Shown: positions 1 to 12,715, counted from the stretch's first letter. The stretch is DNA of 64,000 bases from Liolophura sinensis (GCF_032854445.1 NC_088304.1:4154001-4218000); one strand, 5' to 3'. Translations and numbers: made by a program. The notes: a model not told the origin generated them from the sequence alone.

Positions 1-197
1 AAACAACTAGAGCCTCCAAATTGCCCTTGATTCGATTTCGCGAGATTAGTTGTGTGTTTAAGGTATAGAGTAGCGAAAAGAATCGAAACAGAGATTTCAA
101 CACCTTGACTGCAGTCATGTGACATTAACAGTTGCGATGTTTACAAGATTCCCTTCAACATTGTGCAGTGATTATTTCACCAAATGAGCAATTAATC

Positions 198-2150
198 TGA
201 AATGTCACCTCCCTCTGGAAGCACAAGAACATAAGGTGTGTCACCTCCCTATGGAAGCACAAACACATAAGGTGTGTCACTTCCCTATGGAAGCACAAGG
301 ACATAAAGTGTGTCACCTCCCTATGGAAGCACAAGGACATAAGGTGTGTCACTTCCCTATGGAAGCACAAGGACATAAGGTGTGTTGCCTCCCTATGGAA
401 GCTCAAGGACATAAGGTGTGTTGCCTCCCTATGGAAGCACAAGGACATAAGGTTTGTCGCCTCTCTCTGGAAGCCCAAGGACATAAGGTTTGTTACCTCC
501 CTATGGAAACACAAAGACATAAGGTGTGTCACCTCTCTATGGAAGCACAAGGACATACGGTGTGTTGCCTCCCTATGGAAGCACAAGGACATAAGGTTTG
601 TCGCCTCTCTCTGGAAACCCAAGGAAATAAGGTTTGTTACCTCCCTATGGAAACACAAAGACATAAGGTGTGTCACCTCTCTATGGAAGCACAAGGACAT
701 AAGGTGTGTCACTTCCCTATGGAAGCACAAGGACATAAGGTGTGTTGCCTCCCTATGGAAGCTCAAGGACATAAGGTTTGTCGCCTCTCTCTGGAAGCCC
801 AAGGACATAAGGTTTGTTACCTCCCTATGGAAACACAAAGACATAAGGTGTGTCACCTCTCTATGGAAGCACAAGGACATACGGTGTGTTGCCTCCCTAT
901 GGAAGCACAAGGACATAAGGTTTGTCGCCTCTCTCTGGAAACCCAAGGAAATAAGGTTTGTTACCTCCCTATGGAAACACAAAGACATAAGGTGTGTCAC
1001 CTCTCTATGGAAGCACAAGGACATAAGGTGTGTTGCCTCCCTATGGAAGCACAAGGACATAAGGTTTGTCGCCTCTCTATGGAAGCACAAGGAGATAAGG
1101 TTTGTCACCTCTCTCTGGAAACCCAAGGAAATAAGGTTTGTTACCTCCCTATGGAAACACAAAGACATAAGGTGTGTCACCTCTCTATGGAAGCCCAAGG
1201 ACATAAGGTTTGTTACCTCCCTATGGAAACACAAAGACATAAGGTGTGTCACCTCTCTATGGAAGCACAAGGAGATAAGGTTTGTCACCTCCCTATGGAG
1301 GCACAAGGACATAAGGTGTGTCGCCTCCCTCTGCAAGCACAAGGACATAAGGTGTGTCACCAACCGATGGAAACACAAGGACATAAGGTTTGTCACCGCC
1401 CTATGGAAGCACAAGGACATAGGTGTGTCGCCTCCCTGTGGAAGCACAAGGACATAAGATGTGTCACCTCTCTATGGAAGCACAAGGACATAAGGTGTGT
1501 CCCCTCCCTATGGAAGCACAAGGACATAGGTGTGTCGCCTCCCTGTGGAAGCACAAGGACATAAGGTGTGTTGGCTCCCTGTGGAAGCACAAGGACATAG
1601 GTTTGTCGCCTCCCTATGGAAGCACAAGGACATAAGGTTTGTCACCTCCCTATGGAAGCACAAGGTCATAAGTTTTTTTACCACCCTATGGAAGCACAAG
1701 GACACAAGGTTTGTCACCTCCCTATGGAAGCACAAGGACATAAGGTGTGTCGCCTCTCTATGGAAGCACAAGGACATAAGGTGTGTCACCTCCCTATGGA
1801 AGCACAAGGACATAGGTTTGTTGCCTCCCTATGGAAGCACAAGGACATAAGGTTTGTCACCTCCCTATGGAAGCACAAGGACATAAGATTTGTTACCACC
1901 CTATGGAAGCACAAGGACATAAGGTTTGTCACCTCCCTATGGAAGCACAAGGACATAAGGTGTGTCACCTCTCTATGGAAGCACAAGGACATAAGGTTTG
2001 TCACCTCCCTATGGAAGCACAAGGACGTAAGGTGTGTCACCTCCCTGTGGAAGCACAAGGACATAAGGTGTGTCACCTCCCTATGGAAGCACAAGGACAT
2101 AAGGTGTGTTGTCTCCCTATGGAAGCACAAGGACATAAGGTGTCCAAGAT
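198..2150. repeat. 36-bp minisatellite, about 54 copies
   Basis: The unit is 36 bp and built around GAAGCACAAGGACATAAG followed by GTGTGTCACCTCCCTATG, with point variants. Because 36 is divisible by three and most copies lack stops, long open frames run on both strands: a 12-residue period reading MEAQGHKVCHLP on plus, and an MSLCFHREVTHL period on minus. I read these as by-products of the period, not genes. A higher-order structure is visible: the variant monomer containing GGACATACGG occurs at 551 and again 324 bp (nine monomers) later at 875, with matching neighbours. Each unit has a donor-like ATAAG/GTGTGT. No gene is recognised beside it. Confidence 0.95.
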
Positions 2151-4778
2151 TTTACAGGTATCCATGTCACCATTCTTCTCAGACCACTCCAACAAAACTC
2201 AGCTGAGACATTGTTTTATGGACTGCTGTCTTTATATTTTCAAGAAAAATGTAGGAAAATGTATTTAAGACTTCCCAAGTTTAAATAGTTCTATTGTTAG
2301 GTGAATTTTTGGGGCAGATTTGTTGCTTACATTGGACCCTGAAATAGAGTGCTGTCCAGTAAATATTTGAGCCTCAGTGGAATGGTAAAGGATTGCTAAA
2401 TGCCAAAAATGGCTACTTCATCCAAACTCAAGCCAATTCAAAACAGATTTTGACCTCCCATAAATCAATCAGTATATCAATTAGTCCATTGTTTGGTCAG
2501 TCCACCTCTGTTCTAGATCAATTAGCCTTCCGTTTGAACAGTCTGAAATCATGTTGATCTGTAGATACAAGATTGCCTGCACACTGTATGCAGAGAACAT
2601 TTTGACGCAGGGCATGTCAAACTTCTGATTTGGCCTGAAGCTTGATTCCCAAGAGGCTGGCAAGCTTTCATGAAAAAAAACATGGTGTATGCAGTTCAGG
2701 ATTTTGGGATCCACAAAGAACAAGAGAACATCACGATCAGCAAACTCGTCAAATTCCCATGTAAAAAGTTCACACTGTGGCAGAATTCATTAGCGACTTC
2801 AGCTGATACATGAAAAAGTGCATGTATGTCAGCTCAGCTCACTAAGAATGCACAGTATCAAGTGATAACGTTGGAAACTCATAGAGTGAGATTTTCAACC
2901 TTGTTGTCATTGGTTCAAAACCAACTGTAGTAAGCCATTTTGGTAACCAACCGACTTGTCAGCAGCAGTGACATACTTTATTCAGGTAATAGTTTTCTAA
3001 ATTTACAATTGAAGTATTCCAGTAACATTTTATATCAGGGATAGAACAGTATATCAGCCTTGAAACAGGCTTCTTTTATAATCTTAACTTGACATAAATT
3101 AGTTTTTATGCCCAACTGAGAGAAAAATGGAAAGTATTAAGACGAGTGTGGTGTTTATCTTTAGAATTACTTTAATACTTCAGTAGCACGGAATATTGGG
3201 ATATATACATACTGTACATAATACAAAAACTGACCTTTTCAGAAACACATATATCCCACAGAACTGAGAGTGTTGTGATTATGGAACCTGATAATTTTTG
3301 TAGGCTAAAAATTCAACTCATGTACAGTTTTCCACAGTTACATGTGAAGGGGTAGGGGTACAACTCCAGTGGTAAGATACCTGTACCTGTCTATCTGTTG
3401 TGTGGATACATGGGGTACCTGAAGAGATTTTTGTCCCGACACAAAGCCTCCATTGTTCTTGGGATCTTGAACACAAACATTTGTGGTTGTAGATTTATTT
3501 TGTCTTACATGCAGATCTTTGGATTTGCTATTCCACAACATGGAATATATGTTACACATTGAAAAGTTTGTCAGTTACTTGCCAATGGTCAGTGGTTTAC
3601 TTCACCAACAAAGCTGGCTGTGCAGCCCTATAAATCCAATTTTCTTGAGTACACGTACAGGTAAAGTGCTCCAGGTGCTAAATACATAATAGCCTGTGCT
3701 TTGTAGGAGTCGCACAGCTATAGTTCATGCTTTTGTAGTTAAAATTATATATTTCTAGGAGACATATCAAAGAGAAAGCAGTAGACGACTAACATGCATA
3801 GGTGATACCATTGAAGGATGTGAAGTCTTTTTATTTCCAAGTTGACATGATAAAACCTAGCAAGACAGCCCTGCCACAACAACCCTGGACCACACCAGAA
3901 CATGGAAGTACAGTGATATATTTGCACATGTATATTGTAACGGCCAGGGTTTATTAATAGTATTACAGCCCCTGATATTATGTCCTGATCATGCAGTGTG
4001 GCCTAACGTACAGTATGAACCTGGCTACTTCTCGTGACTGGAACTGTTTCGGCAATAATTGGAACAGCTTCATTAAGTATGTATTCCCTTAGGAACTTTT
4101 ATGTACACGCACTCGGCAAAGGGTTTTTTTTTTTTTTCACATTAGAACTCCAGTGTGGAATAATGAACTGGAAAGCATTTTGTGGCTGGTCTCCTGCTCT
4201 AACTTTTTTATACTGTTCTGTCTGTCTGTCTGTCTGTCTGCACTGCCTCTATTTGACATTGTACAATACAATTAGGCTGTGGTTTGTTGGGGTACAGAGT
4301 ATGGAAGCAATACCCCTTCTGACTGCACTTTTATGCATCCTTTATGATAGAATACAGACTTGAAGCATGCTACAACTTGCCGAAATTCCTGAAAAAAAAA
4401 AAAACACCCATTATTCTATAAATGACTGAGAAATTAATTTGACCTTGCTGGCTTTCACAGGTGCTTAGCAAAAGAATTCGGTTTCCTCAGGGCACAGAAT
4501 TCCTCAGTGTACTCTGGTTTCCTCATGGCATTCTTGTTTCCTCCACCCATTAAGTCATAAATCTGACTGCCATCATGTATTAAATTGATCTTGACCTCAT
4601 TTGACCTCCATCAAGTAAATAATTAAATATCAGTGAATTTGAAATGGATCACAAATGCTCGTTATTCTGACTTTTGCTCTTCTCGACAAAAAGTCGTTCT
4701 TGTGTAAAGAAATACCTGAAATTCATTGATGGTATTAATTTTAAATCTTGAGAATCAATCTTTATTTTCTGTTCATAG
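2151..4778. other. Non-coding stretch upstream of the KCTD exon
   Basis: No convincing exon is seen; only short chance ORFs. The segment is AT-rich with poly-T runs and a short TGTC run near 4221-4236. It ends in a 3' splice site (pyrimidine-rich tract then CATAG at 4774-4778) for the KCTD exon, so an intron and at least one upstream 5' exon probably lie here. I could not place that exon. Confidence 0.6.
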
Positions 4779-4781
4779 GGC

Positions 4782-5471
4782 ATGCCGGAAAAGTTTCCTC
4801 CAATCATTCGGTTGAACGTTGGCGGGATGCTGTACATGACCCGTCTCTCAACGGTGTGCAAGTACCCAGACTCCATGCTGGCAGCCATGTTTAGTGGTCG
4901 TCACCATGTCGACAAGGACCAAGATGACAACTACTTCCTCGACAGTAATGGCTCTCTTTTCGGATACATTTTGGATTTCCTCCGGTTTGGACAGTTGCCA
5001 CCCAACACTCATGCCCTGCCAGTGTATCGTGAGGCGAGTTACTTTGGTTTACACGCTTTGGTAGAACGTTTGCAGCTCAATCCGGAAATAGCCAAAATGA
5101 CAGTCAAGGAAGCTCATCGTGCACAGTTTCCCAATTATTCTGAAGTTAAAGAAAATGTCATTAAAATGGCCATCGACAACGCCACTATAAATAAAATTGG
5201 AGAGGTGATAATTTATGTGTTTCGAACGGAGTTCGTTGCTAAGGCACCCAGCTTTAATCCCAATCATGGGTGTGTCACTGAGCTGGCGCATGTTTCCATT
5301 GGTCCGTGGACTTCAATGGCAGATGAAGAAACTTTTATGCGTTGCCTGGAAACAGATTTGCTCGAGGAAGGGTTCACGATTCGCCCTCATGATACGAAGA
5401 GAAAATGTAAATATTATTTTGGACAGACATGTCAGAAATTTGTGTACAGACTTCAGTTTATATTTGACTGA
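4782..5471 (+). CDS. KCTD7/14-like BTB/POZ (T1) domain protein, main coding exon
   Basis: An uninterrupted 229-codon frame ends in TGA at 5469-5471. Residues about 6-100 form a T1-type BTB domain: it opens IIRLNVGG, has the conserved MLAAMFSGRH block, then DFLRFGQLPP and VYREASYFGL. The C-terminal part has FGPW-like (IGPW) and LETDLLEEGF segments resembling the KCTD7/KCTD14 C-terminal domain. Family knowledge: KCTD BTB domains form oligomers and usually act as Cullin-3 adaptors; vertebrate KCTD7 affects neuronal excitability. A splice acceptor (CATAG) lies just before at 4774-4778, so the first exon is upstream and the true start may be there; ATG 4782 is the first in-frame Met in this exon. 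The length is somewhat below human KCTD7, which fits a missing N-terminal exon. Assignment to the KCTD7/14 branch rather than another KCTD is moderately secure. Confidence 0.88.
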   Translation: MPEKFPPIIRLNVGGMLYMTRLSTVCKYPDSMLAAMFSGRHHVDKDQDDNYFLDSNGSLFGYILDFLRFGQLPPNTHALPVYREASYFGLHALVERLQLNPEIAKMTVKEAHRAQFPNYSEVKENVIKMAIDNATINKIGEVIIYVFRTEFVAKAPSFNPNHGCVTELAHVSIGPWTSMADEETFMRCLETDLLEEGFTIRPHDTKRKCKYYFGQTCQKFVYRLQFIFD

Positions 5472-6014
5472 CAAATATACGACCCTAGCGATTTCTTCAT
5501 CACAGACCTCTCATTATGATAGTTTTGTTGAAAAAAGGAAAGCTGTATTCCACGGTATTTAATTGTTTACCTATATTTATTGTCGCATGATGTGTTGTTT
5601 TATGTGCGTTTATCTCAGTATGGCATGTCATGGTGAATTTTTGGGGTCCCAAGAGGTAAAATTGTCACAGTCAAAATCATGATATCTTTAAACCATTAGG
5701 GCAACTACACTGGTGGATGAGTTATGGCAGGTTTGACTTCTTTGCTGTGCCCTTCTACTCCTAAAGCAACTTGCATAAATCTCTACCATTTACTTGCACT
5801 CAGCTACCATAATTATCAATAGTGAAGACCGAATGCTGCACTAGTACATGTAGTTACATGTAAATGAAAACAGGATGGTACATCACTTCTTCTGTGTGAG
5901 GCTTCCACAAGTTTTCAGTCTTACATGCACATAAAGAGTTATTAAATTACAGTGTCTGTATCTATTAAAAACGTTCAATTGAAACGTAGCATTTCCTACT
6001 CTCTGACCTTCAGT

Positions 6015-6065
6015 ACATGAATATTCTTGAGTACGGCATAAAACACCAATCAAATAAATAAATAA
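6015..6065 (+). mobile_element. SINE 3' tail fragment
   Basis: It holds the motif ATTCTTGAGTACGGC, then TAAAACACCAATC and an AAATAAATAA tail. This is the same 3' end as the full SINE at 34206-34474; the head and body are missing. Confidence 0.7.
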
Positions 6066-6460
6066 ACAATCCAGTACATGTAAACTGCAGACTTTAAAGT
6101 GATGTGCATCTTGGTAGTGTCCAGGAATTACCATGGGCAATACACTGAAAACCTTTCTGTAAGCTAGTATTTATTGTAGTTTCTACGAAAAGCATAATCA
6201 ACTATAACAAAAAGGCATCTTCAAAGTGTGTAAAAGAAAGGTAATGAATAATATAACTTGAGTTATTCAGGAAGATGGGACGTAACAGACCTGAACAGCC
6301 ACAGCCATCTTTTTTTTTTTTTTTATGGATGTTCTTGGTAACTCAGTAAATCAGTTTTAATCTAGAATTCTGGAGGCCATCGGTTGTGCCAGGTGAAAAC
6401 AACTGTCCACATGATGTCGTATCACTATGATGTTGCACCCCATGTAGATATAGTTAAAAG

Positions 6461-6690
6461 GCAAACCAGGATTCAGGTGATGTAAGTGAATTCAGCAGCT
6501 TTTTCAAGGTATAAAGATAACTCTCACCTGGTTAATTAACATTGACAAGATGGCAGCGCATTCGATTTTCCTTTTCATGGCAAACCAGGATTCAGCTGAT
6601 GCAAGTGAATTCAGCAGCTTTCTCAAAGTAAAGAAATAACTCTCACCTGATTAATCAACATTGATAAGATGGCAGGACATTCGATTTTCT
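6461..6690 (+). repeat. 119-bp direct tandem duplication
   Basis: Two copies begin GCAAACCAGGATTCAG at 6461 and at 6580, differing by scattered substitutions. Each holds AGTGAATTCAGCAGC and ATTCGATTTTC. No coding content is seen. Confidence 0.85.
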
Positions 6691-7985
6691 CAGTGTGTGC
6701 AATTTTGCTTACTTTGAACAGTGATATTTCAGGTATACAATTTCGGTAAGACAGAGTGTATGCTTTTGAAACTTCATGAGGGATACCTAATCAATGCATA
6801 TATACCTTTAATCTGGTATTGTCTTTTCTTTTGAACAGTAACCCGAGAGAACCTGTCTTTCCTCAATGCATGTCTGCGCCTTAATAGTTAATTTATTGAG
6901 CCACTCCTATGGTCTTTCCAAACTGACCAGTTTGTTAAATCCAGTGTAATGCTCAGGATTATTGGACGGCCATTTAATTCATCTTTTTCTGGTATTAAAG
7001 CAAACAAGAAAACCAGCAGGAAGATGTTGACAACTGTGGTATTTCATAAAGTGTATTGGTTTTTAATCAACACGTTCTTTGGTCTGTCATTTTCTTAAAT
7101 TTGAAGATGTGAAGCTCAATGAAAAGCAGCAAGAGGAAATATCTTTTGTAGTAAGATTTTTATTTTTTGCTCTACTGATACAAGGAAAAGTACGAAAACA
7201 TCTAGATGTTCAGCTTCCACACACTTGTATGTATCATCCGTAATGAAGCAGTTACGTGCTAAAGTGTATGTGAAAAAACCAGATCATGTTGAGAACATGT
7301 ATTTTTGTTCGTTGTAAGTTTAAGTTGTGTTGACAGATCCCTACATGTATGTGCAGCATACATTCACATGCATTTAAATGCAAAATAACTGAACAATATC
7401 ACTGGTTTTTGAACTTTCAAAATGATTGTGTATTTTCGATAGAAATTATTTTTGTATTATGATGCACTTAGGAAAATCTTGACATTTTACTTAATATTTG
7501 CTAGATTTAATTGTTATATGTTGGAATTACCGTTCCTTATTTATTCCACAAATGTATACACTGCTGAATTTATGCATGTATGATATCACTGGACATTTTA
7601 ATATCTACTACTTGTATATATTCCTGTATTGTTCTTTTCTTGTGACTTTACAGAACATAGATATACAAGTATTTTTTTATTCATGGCCAGGGTTTTTTTG
7701 TGACTTTACAATACATAAATGTACAAATATTGTTTTACCCACACTATGTTTTGGGGCGTGGCTAGGTTTTTTTTTTGGTTTTTTTTTGTGTAAAAATTCA
7801 TCACAATTTTATGGCACTCTAGCTACTTTTTTAGGCAAGTGCCATAGGTCTTAAATCGATGTAAAGGGTAATTTACTCGTGTACTATGTGATATAGTGCT
7901 ATTAATATGGTTATTTGTTGTAAAATGTCTTTTTATAGATAGATGTGTGTTGATTTACGTATATTTTGCCTCTTGGTACCTTGTC

Positions 7986-8432
7986 TATTCAGTGTGTGGC
8001 TACTCAGTGTTGGCTATTCAGTGTGTGGCTACTCAGTGTTGTCTATTCAGTGTGTGGCTACTCAGTGTTGTCTATTCAGTGTGTGGCTACTCAGTGTTGT
8101 CTGTTCAGTGTGTGGCTACTCAGTGTTGTCTGTTCAGTGTGTGGCTACTCAGTGTTGTCTGTTCAGTGTGTGGCTACTCAGTGTTGTCTGTTCAGTGTGT
8201 GGCTACTCAGTGTTGTCTGTTCAGTGTGTGGCTACTCAGTGTTGTCTGTTCAGCGTGTGGCTACTCAGTGTTGTCTATTCAGCGTGTGGCTACTCAGTGT
8301 TGGCTGTTCAGTGTGTGGCTACTCAGTGTTGTCTGTTCAGTGTGTGGCTACTCAGTGTTGTCTATTCAGTGTGTGGCTACTCAGTGTTGGCTATTCAGCG
8401 TGTGGCTACTCAGTGTTGGCTATTGAGCATGT
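7986..8432. repeat. 29-bp minisatellite, about 15 copies
   Basis: The 29-bp unit is built on TTCAGTGTGTGGCTACTCAG followed by TGTTGTCTA. All three plus-strand frames stay open because the unit has no stop in any phase, which gives three overlapping 160-176 residue ORFs with no protein resemblance. Each unit contains CTATTCAG/TG and CTACTCAG/TG, which resemble 3' splice sites. No flanking exon is recognised. Confidence 0.95.
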
Positions 8433-9379
8433 GGCTATGACTCTACTGTAATATTTCAGTCTTCAACACTCCAGTATACATGTATGTCTTCAGTTAGAGG
8501 ATATGGGTTATTAGCACATTATACCTGTAGCATACACATGTATATTACAATTCGTTGTGATTCCCCTTTGGTTTTTTTTGTTTGTTTGTTTTGTTTTTGT
8601 TTGTTTGTTTGTTTTGACCAACACACAATGACCAAAATACTATACAGTGTATTTAGTATAAAGAAAGTATTGTGATTTGTTGTGGTCTAGTCCAGTAAAG
8701 CAATGCATGTTTGGTGCATTGTATTTCCCCTAACACTTTACCCCTTTTCAGGTGACACATTTTGCCTTACCTGATTCATCTACTTTGTAGGGCAACTTAG
8801 AAGAGTTTTCAGCGATGTTAAAGTTTGTATGAGAAAAACTAAACTATTGGCATCAGAAGTATCATTTTAAGGCCTTATGTTCTTCTGCAAGAGCATTTTT
8901 ACGTAGGGTTTCTAACTTTTGGTGAAATGCAGTATTTGAAGATTTTTTTGTTAAACCATTACCCTAAATTTGCAAGGTACATGCACCCAACAGATTTTAA
9001 GTTAACACTGCAACTGAACCAGTGAGAGTGTCTCTTTTTTTTTTACCAAGATCTCGCTAGGGTCTTTATCATACAGTTGCTATGAATGAATACTTACGAC
9101 TTTGCACCACTTTGTGCTATGATATTAAATGCTATGATATTAAATGTAAGTTTATGAACAGTATTTATAGAACTTCATATTGTTGTGGTGGTTAAAACTC
9201 ACTTAAAGGGAGAGAGAGAATTGTCAGTGATTGATTATTTGTGAAATAGTGAAGCCAAGGCTAAGCCGAATTGTACTGCAGTTTTATTTGGCATGCACCC
9301 AAGTGCGACCATTGTTTAACATTCCAGCGTTTAGATCCACTATCAGCCTGAATTAATGTTGAATCAGTAGATTATCCCC

Positions 9380-9510
9380 TGTGAAGTCATGTGAATCACG
9401 TGAAGTCATGTGAAGTCAAAAGTCATGTGAATCATGTGAAGTCGTGAATCATGTGAAGTCATGTGAATCATATGAAGTCATGTGAATCACGTGAAGTCAT
9501 GTGAATCACT
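9380..9510. repeat. Short imperfect repeat of a GTGAATCATGTGAAGTCAT motif
   Basis: Six to eight imperfect copies of GTGAAGTCATGTGAATCA are tightly packed, with variable spacing. Confidence 0.8.
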
Positions 9511-10904
9511 TTGTGGTAATGTGCTGTTGTTGCTTTGAGTACCCCAATTCTTCAACGTTTTAAAACCACCTCTGCAATCAATATTTTGAAACATTCTGAG
9601 AGAGCTATGAGGTGTGGAGAAATAATTTGCATAGTTAAAGAAGCTCGCATTGTCAGTGACACAATGCATGAATTCCACTGATCAGCACTGTTTTAGGGGT
9701 TAAGGTTCCAGATACATGTATTCTGTAGTGTTATACTGACCTTGTCGCATGCTTGCAAGGTATTTATTTAAGCACATTCTGAAGGCATTACTCTGTTGAA
9801 ATTATACTTTTTTGAAGCAGAGAAACTGGCCAGTGCAACCAATATAGTTTTGTCTCCAAAATCAAATTAAAAGTGTGCATAAATTGCACTGAAAGTTTAT
9901 CTTTCATGTGCGAGAAGGTTGATGAATTAGGGCACATAAATTACCTTTATTTTACTTAAGATTGTGGTTGAAGAAGTGCTGCTTCAGCTTTTGAATTATG
10001 TGAGATGATGAGAGAAAAGATATGGGAAAATCATGACACGATATTCTGAGAATTACTAGTATGCCGAATAAGTAATTACTGGAAATTACAACAGGTAGAG
10101 ACATCAGAATTGTCTACAAATGGTATTTAAATGGTGAAAGTCAAGAAAGTTTTGGACTTTATAATCATTGTGTCACCGTGAAACAGACTTTTGTATTAAC
10201 TTGGGACGTTTTTTACACAGTGTATTCACCCCTATATCTGTGAGTAAAGCCTGTTGACTTGAGTAGAAAGTCAGATCTGTCATCTCGGATGGAGAGTTGA
10301 GAACATTATTGCATCTCTTCAGGGAGGAAAAAGTGTACATTTGATTTTCTGTTTTCGCTGTCTTCAAGAAAAGATGTATCGCTATACTGTTGTATAAATG
10401 TGTGATATAAATGTGTGATATAAATGTGATTCAGGGTACAGCTGCTATAATAGTGTTCATATTTCGGAGTTCAATAATCATGCTTCTAAAGGCAGACAGG
10501 AATGATTGTGGTTGGCAGATACAGGAGGTATGTGGTGTGTAGTTTTAAGCTAAGGTACAAGTCACACTTTTAAGTGCAAGCAAACTGAACAGAAGTATCT
10601 ATTTAGAGTTCACCATTACCCACATCTGTGTCTTCTCACAACGGTCAATATTCTGTTAAAAAAGCTAGCCGTTACACATGGGTAAATTAGGTGTAAGTTT
10701 TTCTATCTTGAAAAATGAGGACATCTTAGTTGTAATGTAAGAACTCTGTTACATATGTGTAATAAATGATACAGAATATTTAAAACAGATTGTCAAATTA
10801 GCAGTGCATAAATTTGGTGCATGAGACACAATGCTGTTTGTCATCCTTTGTCTTAAGAACACCTAAAATCACTGCAATTTAGATAAAAGGTGTTTGTGAT
10901 GATT

Positions 10905-11190
10905 GTTAAATGTCAAAAATAATCATTGTTCACATTACTGGTGCACAAGTACATGTACCACACTGTCGTCACGTTAAATGTCATAAATAATCATTGTTCG
11001 CATTACTGGTGCACAAGTACATGTATCGCACTGTCATCACATGTTAAATGTCACAAATAATCATTGTTCACATTACTGGTGCACAAGTACATGTACCACA
11101 CTGTCGTCACATGTTAAATGTCAAAAATAATTATTGTTTACATTACTGGTGCACAAGTACATGTATCGCACTGTCATCACACTTTAAATA
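10905..11190. repeat. Tandem repeat of about 68 bp, four copies
   Basis: Four units each contain TTAAATGTCA, AATAATCATTGTTC and TACTGGTGCACAAGTACATG, ending in CACTGTCGTCAC or CACTGTCATCAC. Alternate units share the same variant (GTACC versus GTATCG), which suggests duplication of a dimer. Confidence 0.85.
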
Positions 11191-11699
11191 TCAGAAATTC
11201 CAAATCCAAAAAGTACCATATTTACAAATAACTTCTTGCGCTATCTGAAATTTGCATCGGTTTATGTTTTCTTCAACATTACCAACTCTGTCTGTTTTTC
11301 ACAAGGAGAAAAAATGTCACTGCTTAAGAAACAGAATTATGCAAACTAGTTTTGTATGTTCGCTGTTTAACACGTCTATGTAACTGGTCTCAGAGTAAAC
11401 ACAGGGTTGTGATAGAGCATGTTATGTGCAACCTCACATTGTCCATGGTATAAAATGTCTTAACTATAAAATAAAACTGTGATTGTAGTGTTCAGCATTG
11501 TGGTTTCATTATTGTACTCTCTTAAATGTGAAGTAACATGGAATCATGCCAAATTAAAAGGTTTCTGTGAAATCTGGACATGATTTTTGGATAGCCTTAG
11601 CATAGATATGCATATTTTTTTCAGTCAATATTTCATTTATACAAAAGATAAGAACACGCAATGTACAGCCTTGTCCACGGTTCCTCTGCCATTGTGTAG

Positions 11700-11905
11700 T
11701 GTCTCCACTGACATTGTTTGGGGTTTCCACTGATGTTTTCCAGGGTATCCATCAACATTTCCCAGGTTTTCCACTGACATTGTCTCCAGTTTCCACTGAC
11801 ATTGTGTAGGTGTTTGACTGACATTGTCTATGGTTTCCACTGACATTTTCCAGGGTGTCCACTGACATTTTTCAGGGTTTCCACTGACATTGTCTAGGGT
11901 TTAAT
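11700..11905. repeat. 24-bp-type minisatellite, about 9 copies
   Basis: Imperfect units read TTTCCACTGACATT followed by a variable GTCTAGGG or TTCCAGGG segment. Chance ORFs arise on minus only because of the repeat. Confidence 0.85.
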
Positions 11906-12224
11906 TCTCAGGAATGTTGCGCTTGCACCCCTGTAGTAAGTGTGTCACGTGTGAAGGAAACCAGCCTGTAACATGAACGTGACAAACTTTCCCCCACACA
12001 ATGCTGATACTGTCATCTGCAAAGCAATGACGTATTCTGGACTGATGGAAATGACAAACGATGACAAAAATGACAAACTTCATGTACAACTAGGACCTCC
12101 TAAACAGCACAATGGCTGCTGTCTACCACATTTTGCCACCAAGGGCTCCCTCCAAGAGCAGTGCAGGAAAGAGAATCTCCAAGATTTCCTTATCCAAAAA
12201 GTTGAATTTGACAAACATTCACTT

Positions 12225-12297
12225 ATTTGATTGGTGTTTTGTACAATACCCAAGAATACTTCACTTACATGACAACAGCCAACATTATGGTTGAAGG
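12225..12297 (-). mobile_element. SINE tail fragment
   Basis: The reversed tail motif TTGATTGGTGTTTTGTAC is followed by AAGAATACTTCACTTA and a CAGCCAACATTATGG body segment. It is diverged from the full SINE at 34206. Confidence 0.6.
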
Positions 12298-12529
12298 AAA
12301 CTGGACAGAGCTCAGACTGACAAATACATTAACACAATAACTTTTCATGTATAAATTTAGACTTTTATTAAGACAAAAACCTAACACGCATTTTCTACAT
12401 TTAATAATGTAGCAAAAGATATCAAGACTATTGATATTCACTGCACTTCTTACACAGCTAGTATGAAACTTTCTGCACAGAAATTTATATAGTGTAAACA
12501 GCCACGTATTTGTTTTTTACTTGAATGAT

Positions 12530-12715
12530 ATATTATGCCATACTCTAGAATATTTCGCTTTTACAAAGGCAAACATTATTGTGAAAAGCAACCGAGTAGA
12601 GCCCAGGGGAATACTACGACCATCAGCAGGTTGCTGACAGAGCAAACCAACATAAGCTGAACTTGATCTTACAGCGACCTCATTGGTTAGAGGCTCCTTT
12701 GTCATTCTGCTCGCC
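12530..12715 (-). mobile_element. Diverged tRNA-derived SINE, partial
   Basis: In reverse orientation it matches the 34206 SINE body and head: CCATACTC..AGAATATTTC at the tail, CCATCAGCAGGTTGCTGAC in the middle, then the B-box region and CATTGGTTAGAGGCTCC. It lacks the tail A-run and the outer head. Confidence 0.7.

Larger units (their letters stand above)
5472..7985. other. Probable 3' UTR and downstream intergenic DNA of the KCTD gene
   Basis: No coding exon is recognised. It contains a partial SINE tail (6015-6065), a two-copy tandem duplication (6461-6690) and several poly-T tracts. How far the KCTD 3' UTR reaches is unknown; AATAAA-like hexamers occur within the SINE tail near 6055 and, much farther on, at 11470-11475. 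Confidence 0.5.
8433..11699. other. Intergenic DNA with small repeats
   Basis: No gene is recognised. It holds two small repeat blocks (9380-9510 and 10905-11190, listed separately), poly-T and TTTG runs near 8572-8616, and an AATAAA at 11470-11475 that could serve a plus-strand transcript. Confidence 0.5.

Noticed and set aside
198-2150. CRISPR array
   Set aside because: There are no unique spacers between constant repeats, whole units are repeated, and this is a eukaryotic genome. The same applies to the arrays at 29-32 kb and 57-58.6 kb.
155-2268. Long ORFs (up to 442 codons) on both strands
   Set aside because: They follow from a 36-bp unit without stops. There is no resemblance to any protein, and both strands and several frames are open alike.
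4782-5471. KCTD10 (neighbour of human UBE3B)
   Set aside because: The T1 domain and C-terminal part (MLAAMFSGRH, VYREASYFGL, IGPW, LETDLLEEGF) resemble KCTD7/14 more than KCTD10.
7896-8451. Three overlapping plus-strand ORFs of 161-176 codons
   Set aside because: All three frames of a 29-bp repeat are open and give the same 29-residue cycle in each frame.
11973-12294. 85-residue plus-strand ORF as a gene or RBM19 last exon
   Set aside because: It is on the wrong strand for RBM19, has no recognised domain, and its end overlaps a SINE tail.
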